Source: Halobacteriovoraceae bacterium
Lineage (GTDB): Bacteria; Bdellovibrionota; Bacteriovoracia; Bacteriovoracales; Bacteriovoracaceae
DNA: 64,000 bases
Assembly (NCBI GenBank): GCA_020635135.1
Contig: JACKAJ010000016.1
Coordinates: forward strand, 744,001 to 808,000
Direction: 5' to 3'
The first letter of the stretch is position 1. The number at the start of each line of letters is the position of its first letter. The notes under the pieces were generated by a model. The model saw only the letters and a program-made list of their open reading frames with translations, was not told where the DNA came from and did not search any database. Shown piece after piece: positions 16,981 through 25,433 of the stretch. The position numbers were made by a program, and so were the translations under genes.

Positions 16981-18123
16981 TTAAAACGATATTGTAAGTC
17001 CGCCGATAATTGTAAACACCCCAGCTTTAGCAAATCTCTCATTCAATCTCTTCAACTCATTTTCTGTTGGGTTGAAGAAAAAGCCTTGATCCGTATTGTC
17101 ACTTCCACCAAAAGAAGTCAGCCCATGAGTATATCCAAATTCAGCAAACATCCCAAAAGCCGAAGTAAATGAATACTCAGCTCCTGCATTGACACTGCCA
17201 ACTAAGTGGTTTGATTCATAAGTCGCTTGCCCACCTTGATTTTGATATCCATAAGCATAAGGACTTCCATAAGAATATGGATTCCCATAACCGTACCCTG
17301 GACCACTTAAACTATAAGCAGTGTTATTGTTGGCATTTAAAGTCATTCTTCTGTATCCAACTCCTGCGCCTAAGTAAGGAGTGAATCGAGAGTGCTTGAA
17401 GAAATTGAAACGCCCGTAAAGATCAATTCCAAGAGTCTTCATATCCACTTCAAAAGATCGAAAATCTCTATAAGGAAAGTGAGTGAAGTTTGTAGAGTAA
17501 TACATAAGTCCAAGACCTGCTGAAAAGCGATCCCAAATTGAAGACTCAACTCTCACCCCAAGGGCCATATCACTTTCAACATTATCAAGATTATCACCGT
17601 TGAAAGTATTCATTCCAATGTAAGGAATAATTTTAAGTTTATCTGCAAAGCCAGTTTCTTTATTTTTTTCTAGATCTTCTACAACTTGCTCTGTCGCTGC
17701 TTGGATAACTTTTACTTTGTCTTCTTGTTTCTTTTCAACATACTCATCACAATCTGGATTTCCGTAGTTTTCTTCTAAGAGACATTTAATTTTTTTGTTG
17801 TATTCTTTAATGATTTTTTCAGACTCTTTTTTCTCTTGAATATAGTCTTCAGTCGAATTGGATAATTTTTCCGTTGTTTTAGACAACTTCTTGTAGTTTC
17901 GAGTCTTTTCTTTATTGAGTTTCAACTGTCTTTTTTGCTTAGAGAGCTCATTATTAATGTAATTTAACTCGTCATCCGCAACTTCTTCTTCCTCCTCATC
18001 AACATCACCAGAAATATTTAATGGTCTGTCGTTGTAATCGACTTCTTTATCAGCCGAATACGACCACTTTCCAACTAATCCTAGTGAAAGTAAAATGAGC
18101 AGGTGTAAGTTAATCATTTTCAT
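16981..18123 (-). CDS. Outer-membrane beta-barrel protein with acidic coiled-coil N-terminal region
   Basis: 380 residues. A signal peptide (MKMINLHLLILLSLGLVGKWSYSA) is followed by an acidic patch (DEEEEEVADDE, about 42-52), a charged helical or coiled segment to about residue 160 containing two Cys, and then a barrel domain of OmpA/OmpW type (LGVRVESSIWDRFSAGLG, YLGAGVGYRR) ending in the typical C-terminal Phe (GGLTISF). One extracellular loop is a Gly/Tyr/Pro repeat (YGYGNPYSYGSPYAYGY). The coiled segment could reach into the periplasm. GGAGAG precedes the start. The function is not known. Confidence 0.85.
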   Translation of the reverse strand: MKMINLHLLILLSLGLVGKWSYSADKEVDYNDRPLNISGDVDEEEEEVADDELNYINNELSKQKRQLKLNKEKTRNYKKLSKTTEKLSNSTEDYIQEKKESEKIIKEYNKKIKCLLEENYGNPDCDEYVEKKQEDKVKVIQAATEQVVEDLEKNKETGFADKLKIIPYIGMNTFNGDNLDNVESDMALGVRVESSIWDRFSAGLGLMYYSTNFTHFPYRDFRSFEVDMKTLGIDLYGRFNFFKHSRFTPYLGAGVGYRRMTLNANNNTAYSLSGPGYGYGNPYSYGSPYAYGYQNQGGQATYESNHLVGSVNAGAEYSFTSAFGMFAEFGYTHGLTSFGGSDNTDQGFFFNPTENELKRLNERFAKAGVFTIIGGLTISF

Positions 18124-18245
18124 AATGTCTCTCCTTCTCTGCGGAAACTCCCTAGAACTTAGGCCATTCCCACGGCAAGGTCTCCTTCAAATAGTCTTCT
18201 TTTTTAAGTTTAAAATACCCAGAGTCAATTTATCAGGTATAGGGA

Positions 18246-18262
18246 TGCGATGCAACACATCG
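18246..18262. other. Small hairpin in the gap after the pilin gene
   Basis: GCGATG-CAACA-CATCGC lies 19 bases past the stop of the minus-strand pilin gene. There is no T-run on either strand, so it is at best a weak terminator or an mRNA 3' end stabiliser. Confidence 0.35.
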
Positions 18263-18280
18263 CTTCAAAGCCTGTAATAA

Positions 18281-18475
18281 TTACCTATAAATTCTAAAAT
18301 TCCTGTAATTATTAGACTCTTCGAGCCCCCGGAAGGGAGAAAAAACAGAGCTAAGTGACGAATTTTCATCTAAAAAGTGTTGGCGAATTTGGCGAAAGGC
18401 AAAGCTCGAAAGCCCCGCTATAAGGAGCAATAAGAGGAGGTATTCCACCATGGTTTGGCCTTTTTGGTGCTTCAT
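18281..18475 (-). CDS. Short type IVb (Flp/TadE-like) pilin-type protein
   Basis: 64 residues: a short basic leader MKHQKG, then QTMVEYLLLLLLIAGLSSFAF, with a Glu 5 residues after the Gly, as in prepilin peptidase substrates of the Flp/TadE class. The rest is a short polar tail. It is the only pilin-like gene in view; no Tad secretion genes accompany it. It lies after the LPS-core genes. A TATAAT on the minus strand (18483-18488) ends 7 bases before the ATG and there is no ribosome site, so a leaderless message is conceivable. A signal-anchor protein of another sort cannot be excluded. Confidence 0.68.
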   Translation of the reverse strand: MKHQKGQTMVEYLLLLLLIAGLSSFAFRQIRQHFLDENSSLSSVFSPFRGLEESNNYRNFRIYR

Positions 18476-18503
18476 ATATGCTATTATAAAGGGATTTCTC
18501 GTT

Positions 18504-19529
18504 TCAATGGAGGTAGTGGAAATTTTTGAATTGGCAGGGTCCTGGTCGAGATCTTTTCATGGGAAGAAATGAGTTTTCAGCTGCCTGAGACTGAGGATGA
18601 ATCTGAAAATCGTTCTCACTGATATCAAAACGTTGCAAGAGATAATGGAGCATTTGTCTTCGGACTATTTCACGGAATTTTGTGTTTTTCATAGACCATC
18701 GATAGGAAGACAAGCAAAAAGCATAGGTCTGCTTTCTATAGGGTACAAAAACCATTAAAGGAGTATAAACCCCCTCTTCTAAATACTGAGGCACACTAAG
18801 GTGGATAAAATCGCTGGGTAGCCCTTCAATCAAAAAACTGGTCTTTTTTAGGAAATCTTGTTCTATTTTTTCTCTTCCCTCACCAAAACAAAGAATATCA
18901 CCTATCTTATGGTAATAAATTTCCTTAGATCCCAGCATCCCTTCCAAGCTATCGAGCAATATGTAATCCACAGTTTTTTTGACGAGATCAAAATCAACAA
19001 TGCTGCCATTTATAAAGGTGAGATTCCGCGTTTCTAATTCTGCAATAATATCTGGGTAAAACATCTTGTTGTCGATGACATAATATTGAGATGTTAAAGC
19101 TCTTTTTAAAGAAGTTTGCTTGTAATCAGGATCTGTATAATCAAAAAAGAGGTTTTTAAGAATATTGAGTTCTTGTTTGTACTTTCTCGTCACTTTCGAT
19201 TCTTCATTTGTATTAAATGTGAATCCCAGACGCTCAAGCTCTAAGTGATTTCTCTCTCGGGATCGTCCTAAAATAATATCTTTCTTTCCAATATTTAAGA
19301 CTAAAGGGTAAGGAGAACAGTATTTTCTTACCTGCTTAAATGTATTGAGACTTTTCTTTTCTCCCTTTTCTTCAATCCTTTGCAAATACTCTTCATCGAC
19401 AAGGGAACAAGATTCAAAGCCACCTTGCGAGGAAATAAAGACGGTCTCATCCAGATTGCTTTCAGCGAGATCTAAAAAGACTTCTAGTGAATAACCAAGA
19501 TAAATTTTATTTCTTTCCGTATCAATCAT
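18504..19529 (-). CDS. Unrecognised cytoplasmic protein in the LPS/heme operon
   Basis: 341 residues without signal peptide or clear membrane helix. Secondary structure looks mixed alpha/beta. The second half (SFLIEGLPSDFIHLSVPQYL, then TPLMVFVPYRKQTYAFCLSS) has the feel of the substrate domain of FAD-dependent oxidoreductases, but no GxGxxG dinucleotide motif is present, so I do not assign a family. It overlaps the end of the Kdo-transferase-like gene by 8 bases, so it is translated with the LPS-core genes and may act in that pathway (inference). Confidence 0.75.
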   Translation of the reverse strand: MIDTERNKIYLGYSLEVFLDLAESNLDETVFISSQGGFESCSLVDEEYLQRIEEKGEKKSLNTFKQVRKYCSPYPLVLNIGKKDIILGRSRERNHLELERLGFTFNTNEESKVTRKYKQELNILKNLFFDYTDPDYKQTSLKRALTSQYYVIDNKMFYPDIIAELETRNLTFINGSIVDFDLVKKTVDYILLDSLEGMLGSKEIYYHKIGDILCFGEGREKIEQDFLKKTSFLIEGLPSDFIHLSVPQYLEEGVYTPLMVFVPYRKQTYAFCLSSYRWSMKNTKFREIVRRQMLHYLLQRFDISENDFQIHPQSQAAENSFLPMKRSRPGPCQFKNFHYLH

Positions 19530-20820
19530 GAAAATAACTTTTTAAATTCTCTATTACCTTTTGATTAGAGTGTACGTATGTGAAAAGCTGATTATTAAAA
19601 CTCGTGTGAGTTGCAATAAGCTGGTAAAATTCATCACTATTTTTAAAGATATGGAGTTGATCCTGATTTGTCATCTTAATTAGATCATATTCAGAGGAGC
19701 GATTGAGCTTAGGTCCACAGAGGACCTTACAGTTTGAAAGCGAAGGTTCGAGGAGTGAATGAACAGAGTCTTTGTGGCCTCCCCCAACATAGGCAACATC
19801 AAAATACTGGTAGAGCTCACACAAAATGCCTTTTAAATTGAGTATGACCACTCCTGGCTTTTCTAGAAAAGTTCCAATAAAACTCTCAACATCAGCTGAA
19901 CTTAGATTCGTAGAATATTCGTAATAACGAATTCCATTTTTATTGAGTTTATTTTTAATTTCAGTCAAATGTTCTTTCGAAAGATCGTGAGGAACAATAC
20001 TTAAAAGGATTCGTTTAGATTGGATATCATCTTTTAAATTTTTAGAAAAAATAAATTCGAACTCACTGGCCCAAAAGCTTCCCAGTACAATTCTGGATTC
20101 TTTTGGGAAGGAGCCAAGAATGGCCTGGTTAAACCTGTCCCACCAAGGAAAATTATTTTCCAGACATTGAGTACTTTGTTCAATTCTCTTATTGATTTGG
20201 TTAAGTCGAAAATCCGCAATTTGTACTTTTTTAGTATCAAGCTTTAACTTGTTAACTAAAAAATCTCTATCCGCTTTAAGAACACAGACAACGATATCAA
20301 AAAGACCATATATTTTCTTAAAAATAAAATGCCAAAACTTATTTTTCTGTCGTAGTTTTTTCGTTGAACATGAGACCAAGAAAAATTGATCACATAATAC
20401 TTTTCCCATATAAAGAAGTTGAGGGAAAAAATCATAGCGAACCATCATAAAAGTTTTAGCTGTTATCCATTTTGTAGTGAACTGGCTAGAGCGATAAAAG
20501 ATAGGTAATCGTAAGTAACGGACTTGCTTACGGTATTTTTCAAAAAAATTCACGACAACTTTTTCAACACTGGGAGAGCAAAAAATAAGTTCAACTTTAA
20601 AGTCTGAGTCTTGAAGTAGAACTTCAAGAAAATAACGAACTTGTTCAAACTCACCTTCACTCGAAAATTCGACAGCCAGCTGAGCCGTTTTACCCTCGTC
20701 TTTAAAGCTAAAACTCCCAACATCAAAGAGATTTTTCTTTTCAAAATTAAGCCGTGAGCGGTTGAAAAACCCCAAAAGATAACCAATGTAATACTCAATT
20801 TTAAATAGTAGCTTTAGCAT
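19522..20820 (-). CDS. Kdo transferase-like glycosyltransferase (GT30)
   Basis: 432 residues with the layout of WaaA, which adds Kdo to lipid A at the inner membrane. An N-terminal hydrophobic stretch (LLFKIEYYIGYLLGFF) is followed by SSEGEFEQ, matching the family's catalytic S.GE motif. Later come IVLGSFWASEFE (compare GSTH.GEE), SIVPHDLSKEHL (compare PRHPER) and LCELYQYFDVAYVGGGHKDS (compare ELY..ADVAFVGGS). The block usually reading ETELWP is VRYDFFP, so the sugar-binding part has diverged and the transferred sugar may differ. It overlaps the heptosyltransferase gene by 7 bases. Confidence 0.82.
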   Translation of the reverse strand: MLKLLFKIEYYIGYLLGFFNRSRLNFEKKNLFDVGSFSFKDEGKTAQLAVEFSSEGEFEQVRYFLEVLLQDSDFKVELIFCSPSVEKVVVNFFEKYRKQVRYLRLPIFYRSSQFTTKWITAKTFMMVRYDFFPQLLYMGKVLCDQFFLVSCSTKKLRQKNKFWHFIFKKIYGLFDIVVCVLKADRDFLVNKLKLDTKKVQIADFRLNQINKRIEQSTQCLENNFPWWDRFNQAILGSFPKESRIVLGSFWASEFEFIFSKNLKDDIQSKRILLSIVPHDLSKEHLTEIKNKLNKNGIRYYEYSTNLSSADVESFIGTFLEKPGVVILNLKGILCELYQYFDVAYVGGGHKDSVHSLLEPSLSNCKVLCGPKLNRSSEYDLIKMTNQDQLHIFKNSDEFYQLIATHTSFNNQLFTYVHSNQKVIENLKSYFHD

Positions 20821-21845
20821 AACGATAATAGACTTTCTTTGACTTTATCTACTGAAATCCCCGTCAAGCAATAGTTTTCACTTCGAAAACACTTCCCAGC
20901 CCCTGTATGATGGCAGGGTCTACACCATACCGAGTTTTCTAGTAAAATTGAACTAGGTTTATAGGGATAAAATCCAAAATAAGGGCTGGTAGGACCCATG
21001 AGCATAATGACGGGAATCCCCAGTGCTTCAGCGATATGACAAAGCCCTGTGTCATTTCCAACTAAAAACTTTGCCTTACTAATAACTTCCATCGTTTGCT
21101 TGAGGTTCGTTTTGCCTTGAAGATTTTCAAAGCGAGAAGGTGACAGATCGCTAAGTTCATCAAATATTTTACAAAAAAGATCATCTGGTCCCGCTAAGAC
21201 TTTAATTTTGTAATCTTCAAATTTTTTATCCTCTAAAAGATTTTTTGCAAGATTAAAAAAAGAACTCTCTGGCCAACGCTTTTTCTTATGGGCAGCTCCT
21301 GGAGCTAAAACAATTAACTTTTCCGATCGCTCCGATCTCAAGGAAATGTGAGTGGTATAGTTGAGAGGATTTAGATTTTGGAGACCTAAGGGCTCTGCAA
21401 GATCTTTAAAATTTCGATAAATAAGATTTTCTTTTTCTTTACCCAAAATCTTATAAAGGTTAATTTTCAACTTTACCAAGAAGAATCGCTCTAGTTTTCT
21501 TTTATTGACTGTGACGGATGGAATATTCCAAAGAAATAGTTTCAAAAGATTTGAGCGCAAAGTCCCATGAAGATCCACGATAAAGTCGATGTGATTCTCT
21601 TCATGATATTTTTTAACTTCATTTAGAATATTTCTAAATCCTGTAATTCCTTTTTCTCGTTTTAATAAAAGAAGGTGGTCAATATCTTTGTTATTCTCCA
21701 GAAGACAAGAAAATTCCGGTGAAGTTAAAAAGGTGATTTTTATTTCATTGTTATAATAATCTCGCAAGGCCCTCACAAGATGTGTTTGAAGGACAATATC
21801 CCCTATACTAGAGAAGCGAATAAGCAGTAGATGTTTTTTCTTCAT
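20814..21845 (-). CDS. LPS heptosyltransferase family protein (GT9)
   Basis: 343 residues with the marks of ADP-heptose:LPS heptosyltransferases: LLIRFSSIGDIVLQTHLVRA at the N-terminus, VDLHGTLRSNLL, LAPGAAHKKKRWPESSF in the middle, and FLVGNDTGLCHIAEALGIP followed by MLMGPTSP, the donor-binding region. A Cys-rich C-terminal stretch (WCRPCHHTGAGKCF) is common in this family. It transfers heptose to the inner core of LPS on the cytoplasmic face. The start codon shares its A with the hemB stop (TAATG), so translation is coupled. Confidence 0.9.
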   Translation of the reverse strand: MKKKHLLLIRFSSIGDIVLQTHLVRALRDYYNNEIKITFLTSPEFSCLLENNKDIDHLLLLKREKGITGFRNILNEVKKYHEENHIDFIVDLHGTLRSNLLKLFLWNIPSVTVNKRKLERFFLVKLKINLYKILGKEKENLIYRNFKDLAEPLGLQNLNPLNYTTHISLRSERSEKLIVLAPGAAHKKKRWPESSFFNLAKNLLEDKKFEDYKIKVLAGPDDLFCKIFDELSDLSPSRFENLQGKTNLKQTMEVISKAKFLVGNDTGLCHIAEALGIPVIMLMGPTSPYFGFYPYKPSSILLENSVWCRPCHHTGAGKCFRSENYCLTGISVDKVKESLLSLC

Positions 21846-22825
21846 TAAGAATTTAGCTTTTTTAAAAATTCAGCAGTGTAATATGAAAGTATGACGGATG
21901 CCCCTGCACGTTTTATGGCCGTAAGGCTCTCTATAAAAACGCCATCAGAATCAAGCCAACCTTTCATTCCCGCTGCCTTAATCATAGAATATTCACCACT
22001 AACTTGGTAGGCTGAAATCGGCAATCGGGCCCTAGCTTTGAGCTTTGCAATAATATCGAGATAAGCAATCGCTGGCTTAACCATCAAAATATCAGCCCCT
22101 TCATTAATATCGAGCATGGCTTCTTTAATCGCTTCGCCGGAGTTACGAAAATCCATCTGATAAGTTTTTTTATCGCCAAATTTAGGAGCCGAGTCCAGAG
22201 CATCACGAAAGGGTCCGTAAAAACTCGATGCATATTTGGCTGTGTAACTCATAATCAAGGTGTTTTTGTGACCTTCATTTTCGAGGGCCTTGCGGATACT
22301 TCCAACTCGGGAATCCATCATATCAGATGGACCAATAATATCTGCGCCTGCTTGTGCTTGAGCGAGGCTCATTTTCACTAAGACTTCTAAGGTTTCATCA
22401 TTAAGTATTTCCCCAGTTTTTTTATCGACTATCCCATCATGACCATCAGTCGAATAAGGATCCAGGGCAACATCAGTCATCACCAGGAGTTCAGGATACT
22501 TTTCTTTAATTTTTGCTATGGCCTGGAGATAAAAATTATCTGAGTTATAGGAATAAACTCCATCTGAACTTTTTTGAGCATCGGGAACGACGGGAAAAAG
22601 ACAAATTCCTTTAAGTCCTAGTGATACAAGTTCACCTAGTTCTTTCATCAAGATATTCAGACCAACACGGTTTTGACCAGGCATAGACTGGACGGGAACT
22701 TTTCCGTCTTTTTCACTCAAGAGGAAAACAGGATAGATGAGATCTTTTTCAGACAAATCAACTTCTGCAATAAGTTCTCTTATCGCATGGCTTGATCGCA
22801 GTCTTCTGGGTCGAACAAAAGTCAT
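21845..22825 (-). CDS. hemB: Delta-aminolevulinic acid dehydratase (porphobilinogen synthase)
   Basis: 326 residues, the usual length. HemB condenses two 5-aminolevulinates to porphobilinogen in heme synthesis. The two Schiff-base lysines are in SYTAKYASSFYGPFRDA and LMVKPAIAYLDII. The metal region reads DVALDPYSTDGHDGI, with Asp in place of the three Cys of zinc-type enzymes, so this is the magnesium-responsive type. GGAG precedes the ATG. sufE lies 8 bases upstream, tying Fe-S and heme supply together in one transcript, and the LPS-core genes follow. Confidence 0.96.
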   Translation of the reverse strand: MTFVRPRRLRSSHAIRELIAEVDLSEKDLIYPVFLLSEKDGKVPVQSMPGQNRVGLNILMKELGELVSLGLKGICLFPVVPDAQKSSDGVYSYNSDNFYLQAIAKIKEKYPELLVMTDVALDPYSTDGHDGIVDKKTGEILNDETLEVLVKMSLAQAQAGADIIGPSDMMDSRVGSIRKALENEGHKNTLIMSYTAKYASSFYGPFRDALDSAPKFGDKKTYQMDFRNSGEAIKEAMLDINEGADILMVKPAIAYLDIIAKLKARARLPISAYQVSGEYSMIKAAGMKGWLDSDGVFIESLTAIKRAGASVILSYYTAEFLKKLNS

Positions 22826-22833
22826 CTTTTCTC

Positions 22834-23265
22834 CTAGCGCTGACTTTCCAACATCGCTTTATAGGCTGTGGCATAGAGCTTAATTGTCTTCAACATTGAG
22901 GCTAACCCGTTGGTCCGGTTCATAGAAAGGTGCTCGTAAATCCCAATATCTTTGAGAAACTCAGCTCGGTCTTTCAAAATAGTGTCTGGGGTTTCACCAC
23001 TATAGACCTTAACGAGTAATCCCAAGATTCCTTTAACAATGAGGGCATCACTATCGCCTTGGAAGTAGATTTTTCCATCTCGAAGCTCAGGAATAAGCCA
23101 AACCTGGGACTGACAACCTTTGACCATGTACTTTTCTACCCTTTGTGCATCTTCGAGAGGCGGCATTTGCTTCCCAAAATTAATCAACTCCTTATAGCGA
23201 TCTTCCCACTTTTGATGGAGATCAAACTGCCCAGTCACTTCTTCTATCTTATTAGAAATACTCAT
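22834..23265 (-). CDS. sufE: SufE-family cysteine desulfurase acceptor
   Basis: 143 residues. SufE accepts persulfide sulfur from the cysteine desulfurase SufS and passes it to the Fe-S assembly scaffold. The conserved Cys is in MVKGCQSQVWL, matching the family's V.GC.SQVW. The C-terminal block MNRTNGLASMLKTIK matches the S.sRtnGl..m motif. No sufS, sufB or sufC is adjacent; it heads the sufE-hemB-LPS operon, and its promoter should lie in 23266-23400, shared with the divergent gene at 23474. Confidence 0.92.
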   Translation of the reverse strand: MSISNKIEEVTGQFDLHQKWEDRYKELINFGKQMPPLEDAQRVEKYMVKGCQSQVWLIPELRDGKIYFQGDSDALIVKGILGLLVKVYSGETPDTILKDRAEFLKDIGIYEHLSMNRTNGLASMLKTIKLYATAYKAMLESQR

Positions 23266-23404
23266 TTTTTACCCTTGTAAATAAAAAAACTTGTTTCCCG
23301 AAGCTCTCATCCTTTACAATATTCATAGGAGGATTCTTCTTTTTACCGGAAGAATTTGCCCTTAACAAGTTCACCCTTACGCTGAATGCCTAAATACCGA
23401 ATAA

Positions 23405-23410
23405 TATAAT
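23405..23410 (+). promoter_or_regulatory. Consensus -10 box upstream of the GYF-tmk operon
   Basis: A perfect TATAAT sits 64 bases before the start of the GYF-domain gene. The -35 at the expected distance (CTGAAT, 23382-23387) is weak. This is the most likely promoter for the plus-strand run tmk-holB-ricT. Confidence 0.5.
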
Positions 23411-23473
23411 AGAGAAGCGTAAAAATGAACTCGAGTAAAAAATTGGATTGAAGAAGAAGGACTTTCAAAAAGC

Positions 23474-24748
23474 ATGAGCAGTAAAGCTTCATTTCTAGAT
23501 TTATTAACCCCCCTGACAAAAGAAGAAATTCAAGCCAATAGCTATGCCCATGAAAACTTGTGGCTCATTCAGTACGATCTCGAAACAAAAGGCCCCTTTC
23601 ACGAATCTCAACTAGACGAACTTGCTAGACTACACGCCAAAGAACTCTCCGAGTGCATGACTTGCAATTTAAAGAAAAAAAATTGGAAGCCTTTTTTTGA
23701 ACATAAACGCTTCCAAAAACGAACTCCTAAAATTCAACCGGTTCTCAAAGCTGAAGAAAAAAACAATAGCCGTTTTTACACCCTTATCAATGGTCAAAAG
23801 CTTGGTCCTTACACAGAAGCTGAAATTCACAAACAACTTGATAAAGGTGATTTGACCATGAAAAATCTTATTTCCGCTGATTATGGGAAGAGCTGGAGAA
23901 AAATTTATCATTTTAAAAGTTTTGATCGAAGAGAAAAATCAGCTCAAGATTTAACTCTCATTACTCCTCAAGAAGATCAATTTGAAAAATCAAAAATTTT
24001 TACGAATCAGTTTTTAGAACATATACAACACGAGAAGAAAAACAGCTCAGATCTCGAAGAAGCCTTATTAGCAAGTCATCAATATTTGCATAAAAAGAAA
24101 AAACAGGCTGCTCAAGATACTCTTAATCGTATAAATGTTCAGTTTTTAAGAAATAATGATAATGAGGGGATGGCATTCAATCGCCTTAATCTTAATAAGC
24201 AAAATATTATAAGAGTCGCTATCGTTTTATTGGTCGTAATTTTTGGTTTTAGCTTTTTTCTGGATACTTCAAGTAATAAAAAGAATTCTAAAGTTGCCAA
24301 CTCTCCATCTGTTGAAAACATGGATACAGAAACAAAAAGAACTCGTCGAGTTGAAAGAGATGTCAATAGAGAGAATGCTCGCAAGACGAGAGCTGTTTCA
24401 AGTGCCAAGAAAAGTCGAACTCGCTATTCCCAGCAAAGAACGCGCAGTCGAAACAATCAAATTAATAATGAAGAAATTAATGTTCCAAGACGAACTTCTC
24501 GGTACCGCACAAATCGTGATAATGAAGATGATAGAAAAAATGCGCGAGAAGATGATGAACGGATCAGAGAAGATGATAGAGACCGCAGATCTGCAGAAGA
24601 AGATCAATACCAAGACGATGACATTATTGCAGACGACCGCGAATTCGCATCTATCGAAGATCAAGAAGAAATTGAACCAGAGCCCAATGGTGAAGAATTC
24701 CAAGAAGATCCAGGTGTTGAAGAGTTCGACGAAGAAGTCTTCGAATAA
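23474..24748 (+). CDS. Tandem GYF_2-domain membrane protein with charged C-terminal tail
   Basis: 424 residues. Two GYF_2-type (DUF4339) modules lie at the N-terminus: residues about 28-80 (LWLIQYDLETKGPFHESQLD) and about 98-155 (FYTLINGQKLGPYTEAEI, ending SWRKI). The first has a CMTC pair inside. A linker leads to one membrane helix (about 243-262, RVAIVLLVVIFGFSFFLD). The last 160 residues are disordered: Arg/Lys-rich, then an Asp/Arg mixed-charge stretch, then strongly acidic to the end. GYF domains bind proline-rich peptides. The topology implies cytoplasmic GYF domains and a periplasmic tail. It has no known family name. Confidence 0.85.
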   Translation: MSSKASFLDLLTPLTKEEIQANSYAHENLWLIQYDLETKGPFHESQLDELARLHAKELSECMTCNLKKKNWKPFFEHKRFQKRTPKIQPVLKAEEKNNSRFYTLINGQKLGPYTEAEIHKQLDKGDLTMKNLISADYGKSWRKIYHFKSFDRREKSAQDLTLITPQEDQFEKSKIFTNQFLEHIQHEKKNSSDLEEALLASHQYLHKKKKQAAQDTLNRINVQFLRNNDNEGMAFNRLNLNKQNIIRVAIVLLVVIFGFSFFLDTSSNKKNSKVANSPSVENMDTETKRTRRVERDVNRENARKTRAVSSAKKSRTRYSQQRTRSRNNQINNEEINVPRRTSRYRTNRDNEDDRKNAREDDERIREDDRDRRSAEEDQYQDDDIIADDREFASIEDQEEIEPEPNGEEFQEDPGVEEFDEEVFE

Positions 24749-24791
24749 TTCTTTTGACGAAAACTCCCCCCCAGTATTATGCTAAGCAACT

Positions 24792-25433
24792 ATGAAAAAC
24801 AGCTCTTTTCTCGTTTCCTTTGAAGGTATTGAGTGCTCGGGGAAGTCAACTCATATTCAATCATTTATAAGCCTAATCAAAGACCAAAGTCTCTCTGCTC
24901 AACTTTTTAGAGAGCCCGGGGCCACAACTATTGGCGAAAAGATTAGAACCATTCTCTTAGACCCCACTCTCGAACCTTCGGAGACAAGTGCTTTATTTCT
25001 TTTTCTAGCTTCTCGGGCACAGCTCATAACGGAAAAAGTCTTCCCCGCTCTAGAGAATAAAGGCCAAGTCGTTATTCTCGATCGCTATCTTGATAGCTCA
25101 ATTGCCTACCAAGGAGCAGGAGAAGGTCTTGGAGAGCAGTGGGTTGAAAAGCTTCACGATCATTTTCCACTCGACTTGAGACCTCATATTACTTTTTATC
25201 TCGATATCAGTGTCCAGTGCTCTTTTGATCGCATGAAAAAAAGAGGAGATGCAACTGATCGAATTGAGAAAAAAGATAAAGACTATTTTGAAGCTGTGAG
25301 AAATTCTTATTTAAATTTATCTACAAAATTTCCTGAGAGAATCAAGCTTATTGATGCTGAACAACCAATCGATAAGGTCTTTAATGACATCAAAGAACAA
25401 TGGGAAGCTTTTCTAAAGGATGGCCATGCCTAG
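24792..25433 (+). CDS. tmk: Thymidylate kinase
   Basis: 213 residues, typical length. It phosphorylates dTMP to dTDP. The P-loop reads FEGIECSGKSTH, where the family usually has FEGIDGAGKST, so Asp is Glu and Gly is Cys. The other marks are standard: REPGATTIGEKIR, the DRY loop in DRYLDSSIAYQG and the lid region DRMKKRGDATDRIE. It heads the tmk-holB-ricT cluster, a gene order found in many bacteria. The end overlaps holB. Confidence 0.95.
   Translation: MKNSSFLVSFEGIECSGKSTHIQSFISLIKDQSLSAQLFREPGATTIGEKIRTILLDPTLEPSETSALFLFLASRAQLITEKVFPALENKGQVVILDRYLDSSIAYQGAGEGLGEQWVEKLHDHFPLDLRPHITFYLDISVQCSFDRMKKRGDATDRIEKKDKDYFEAVRNSYLNLSTKFPERIKLIDAEQPIDKVFNDIKEQWEAFLKDGHA

Noticed and set aside
23427..23453. 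Nine-codon frame upstream of the GYF-domain gene as a leader peptide
   Set aside because: It has no run of regulatory codons and no competing hairpins, so it is most likely chance.
24243..24785. 180-codon frame overlapping the GYF-domain gene
   Set aside because: It is a shifted reading of the low-complexity charged tail, very rich in Lys, Met and Glu, with no start signals.
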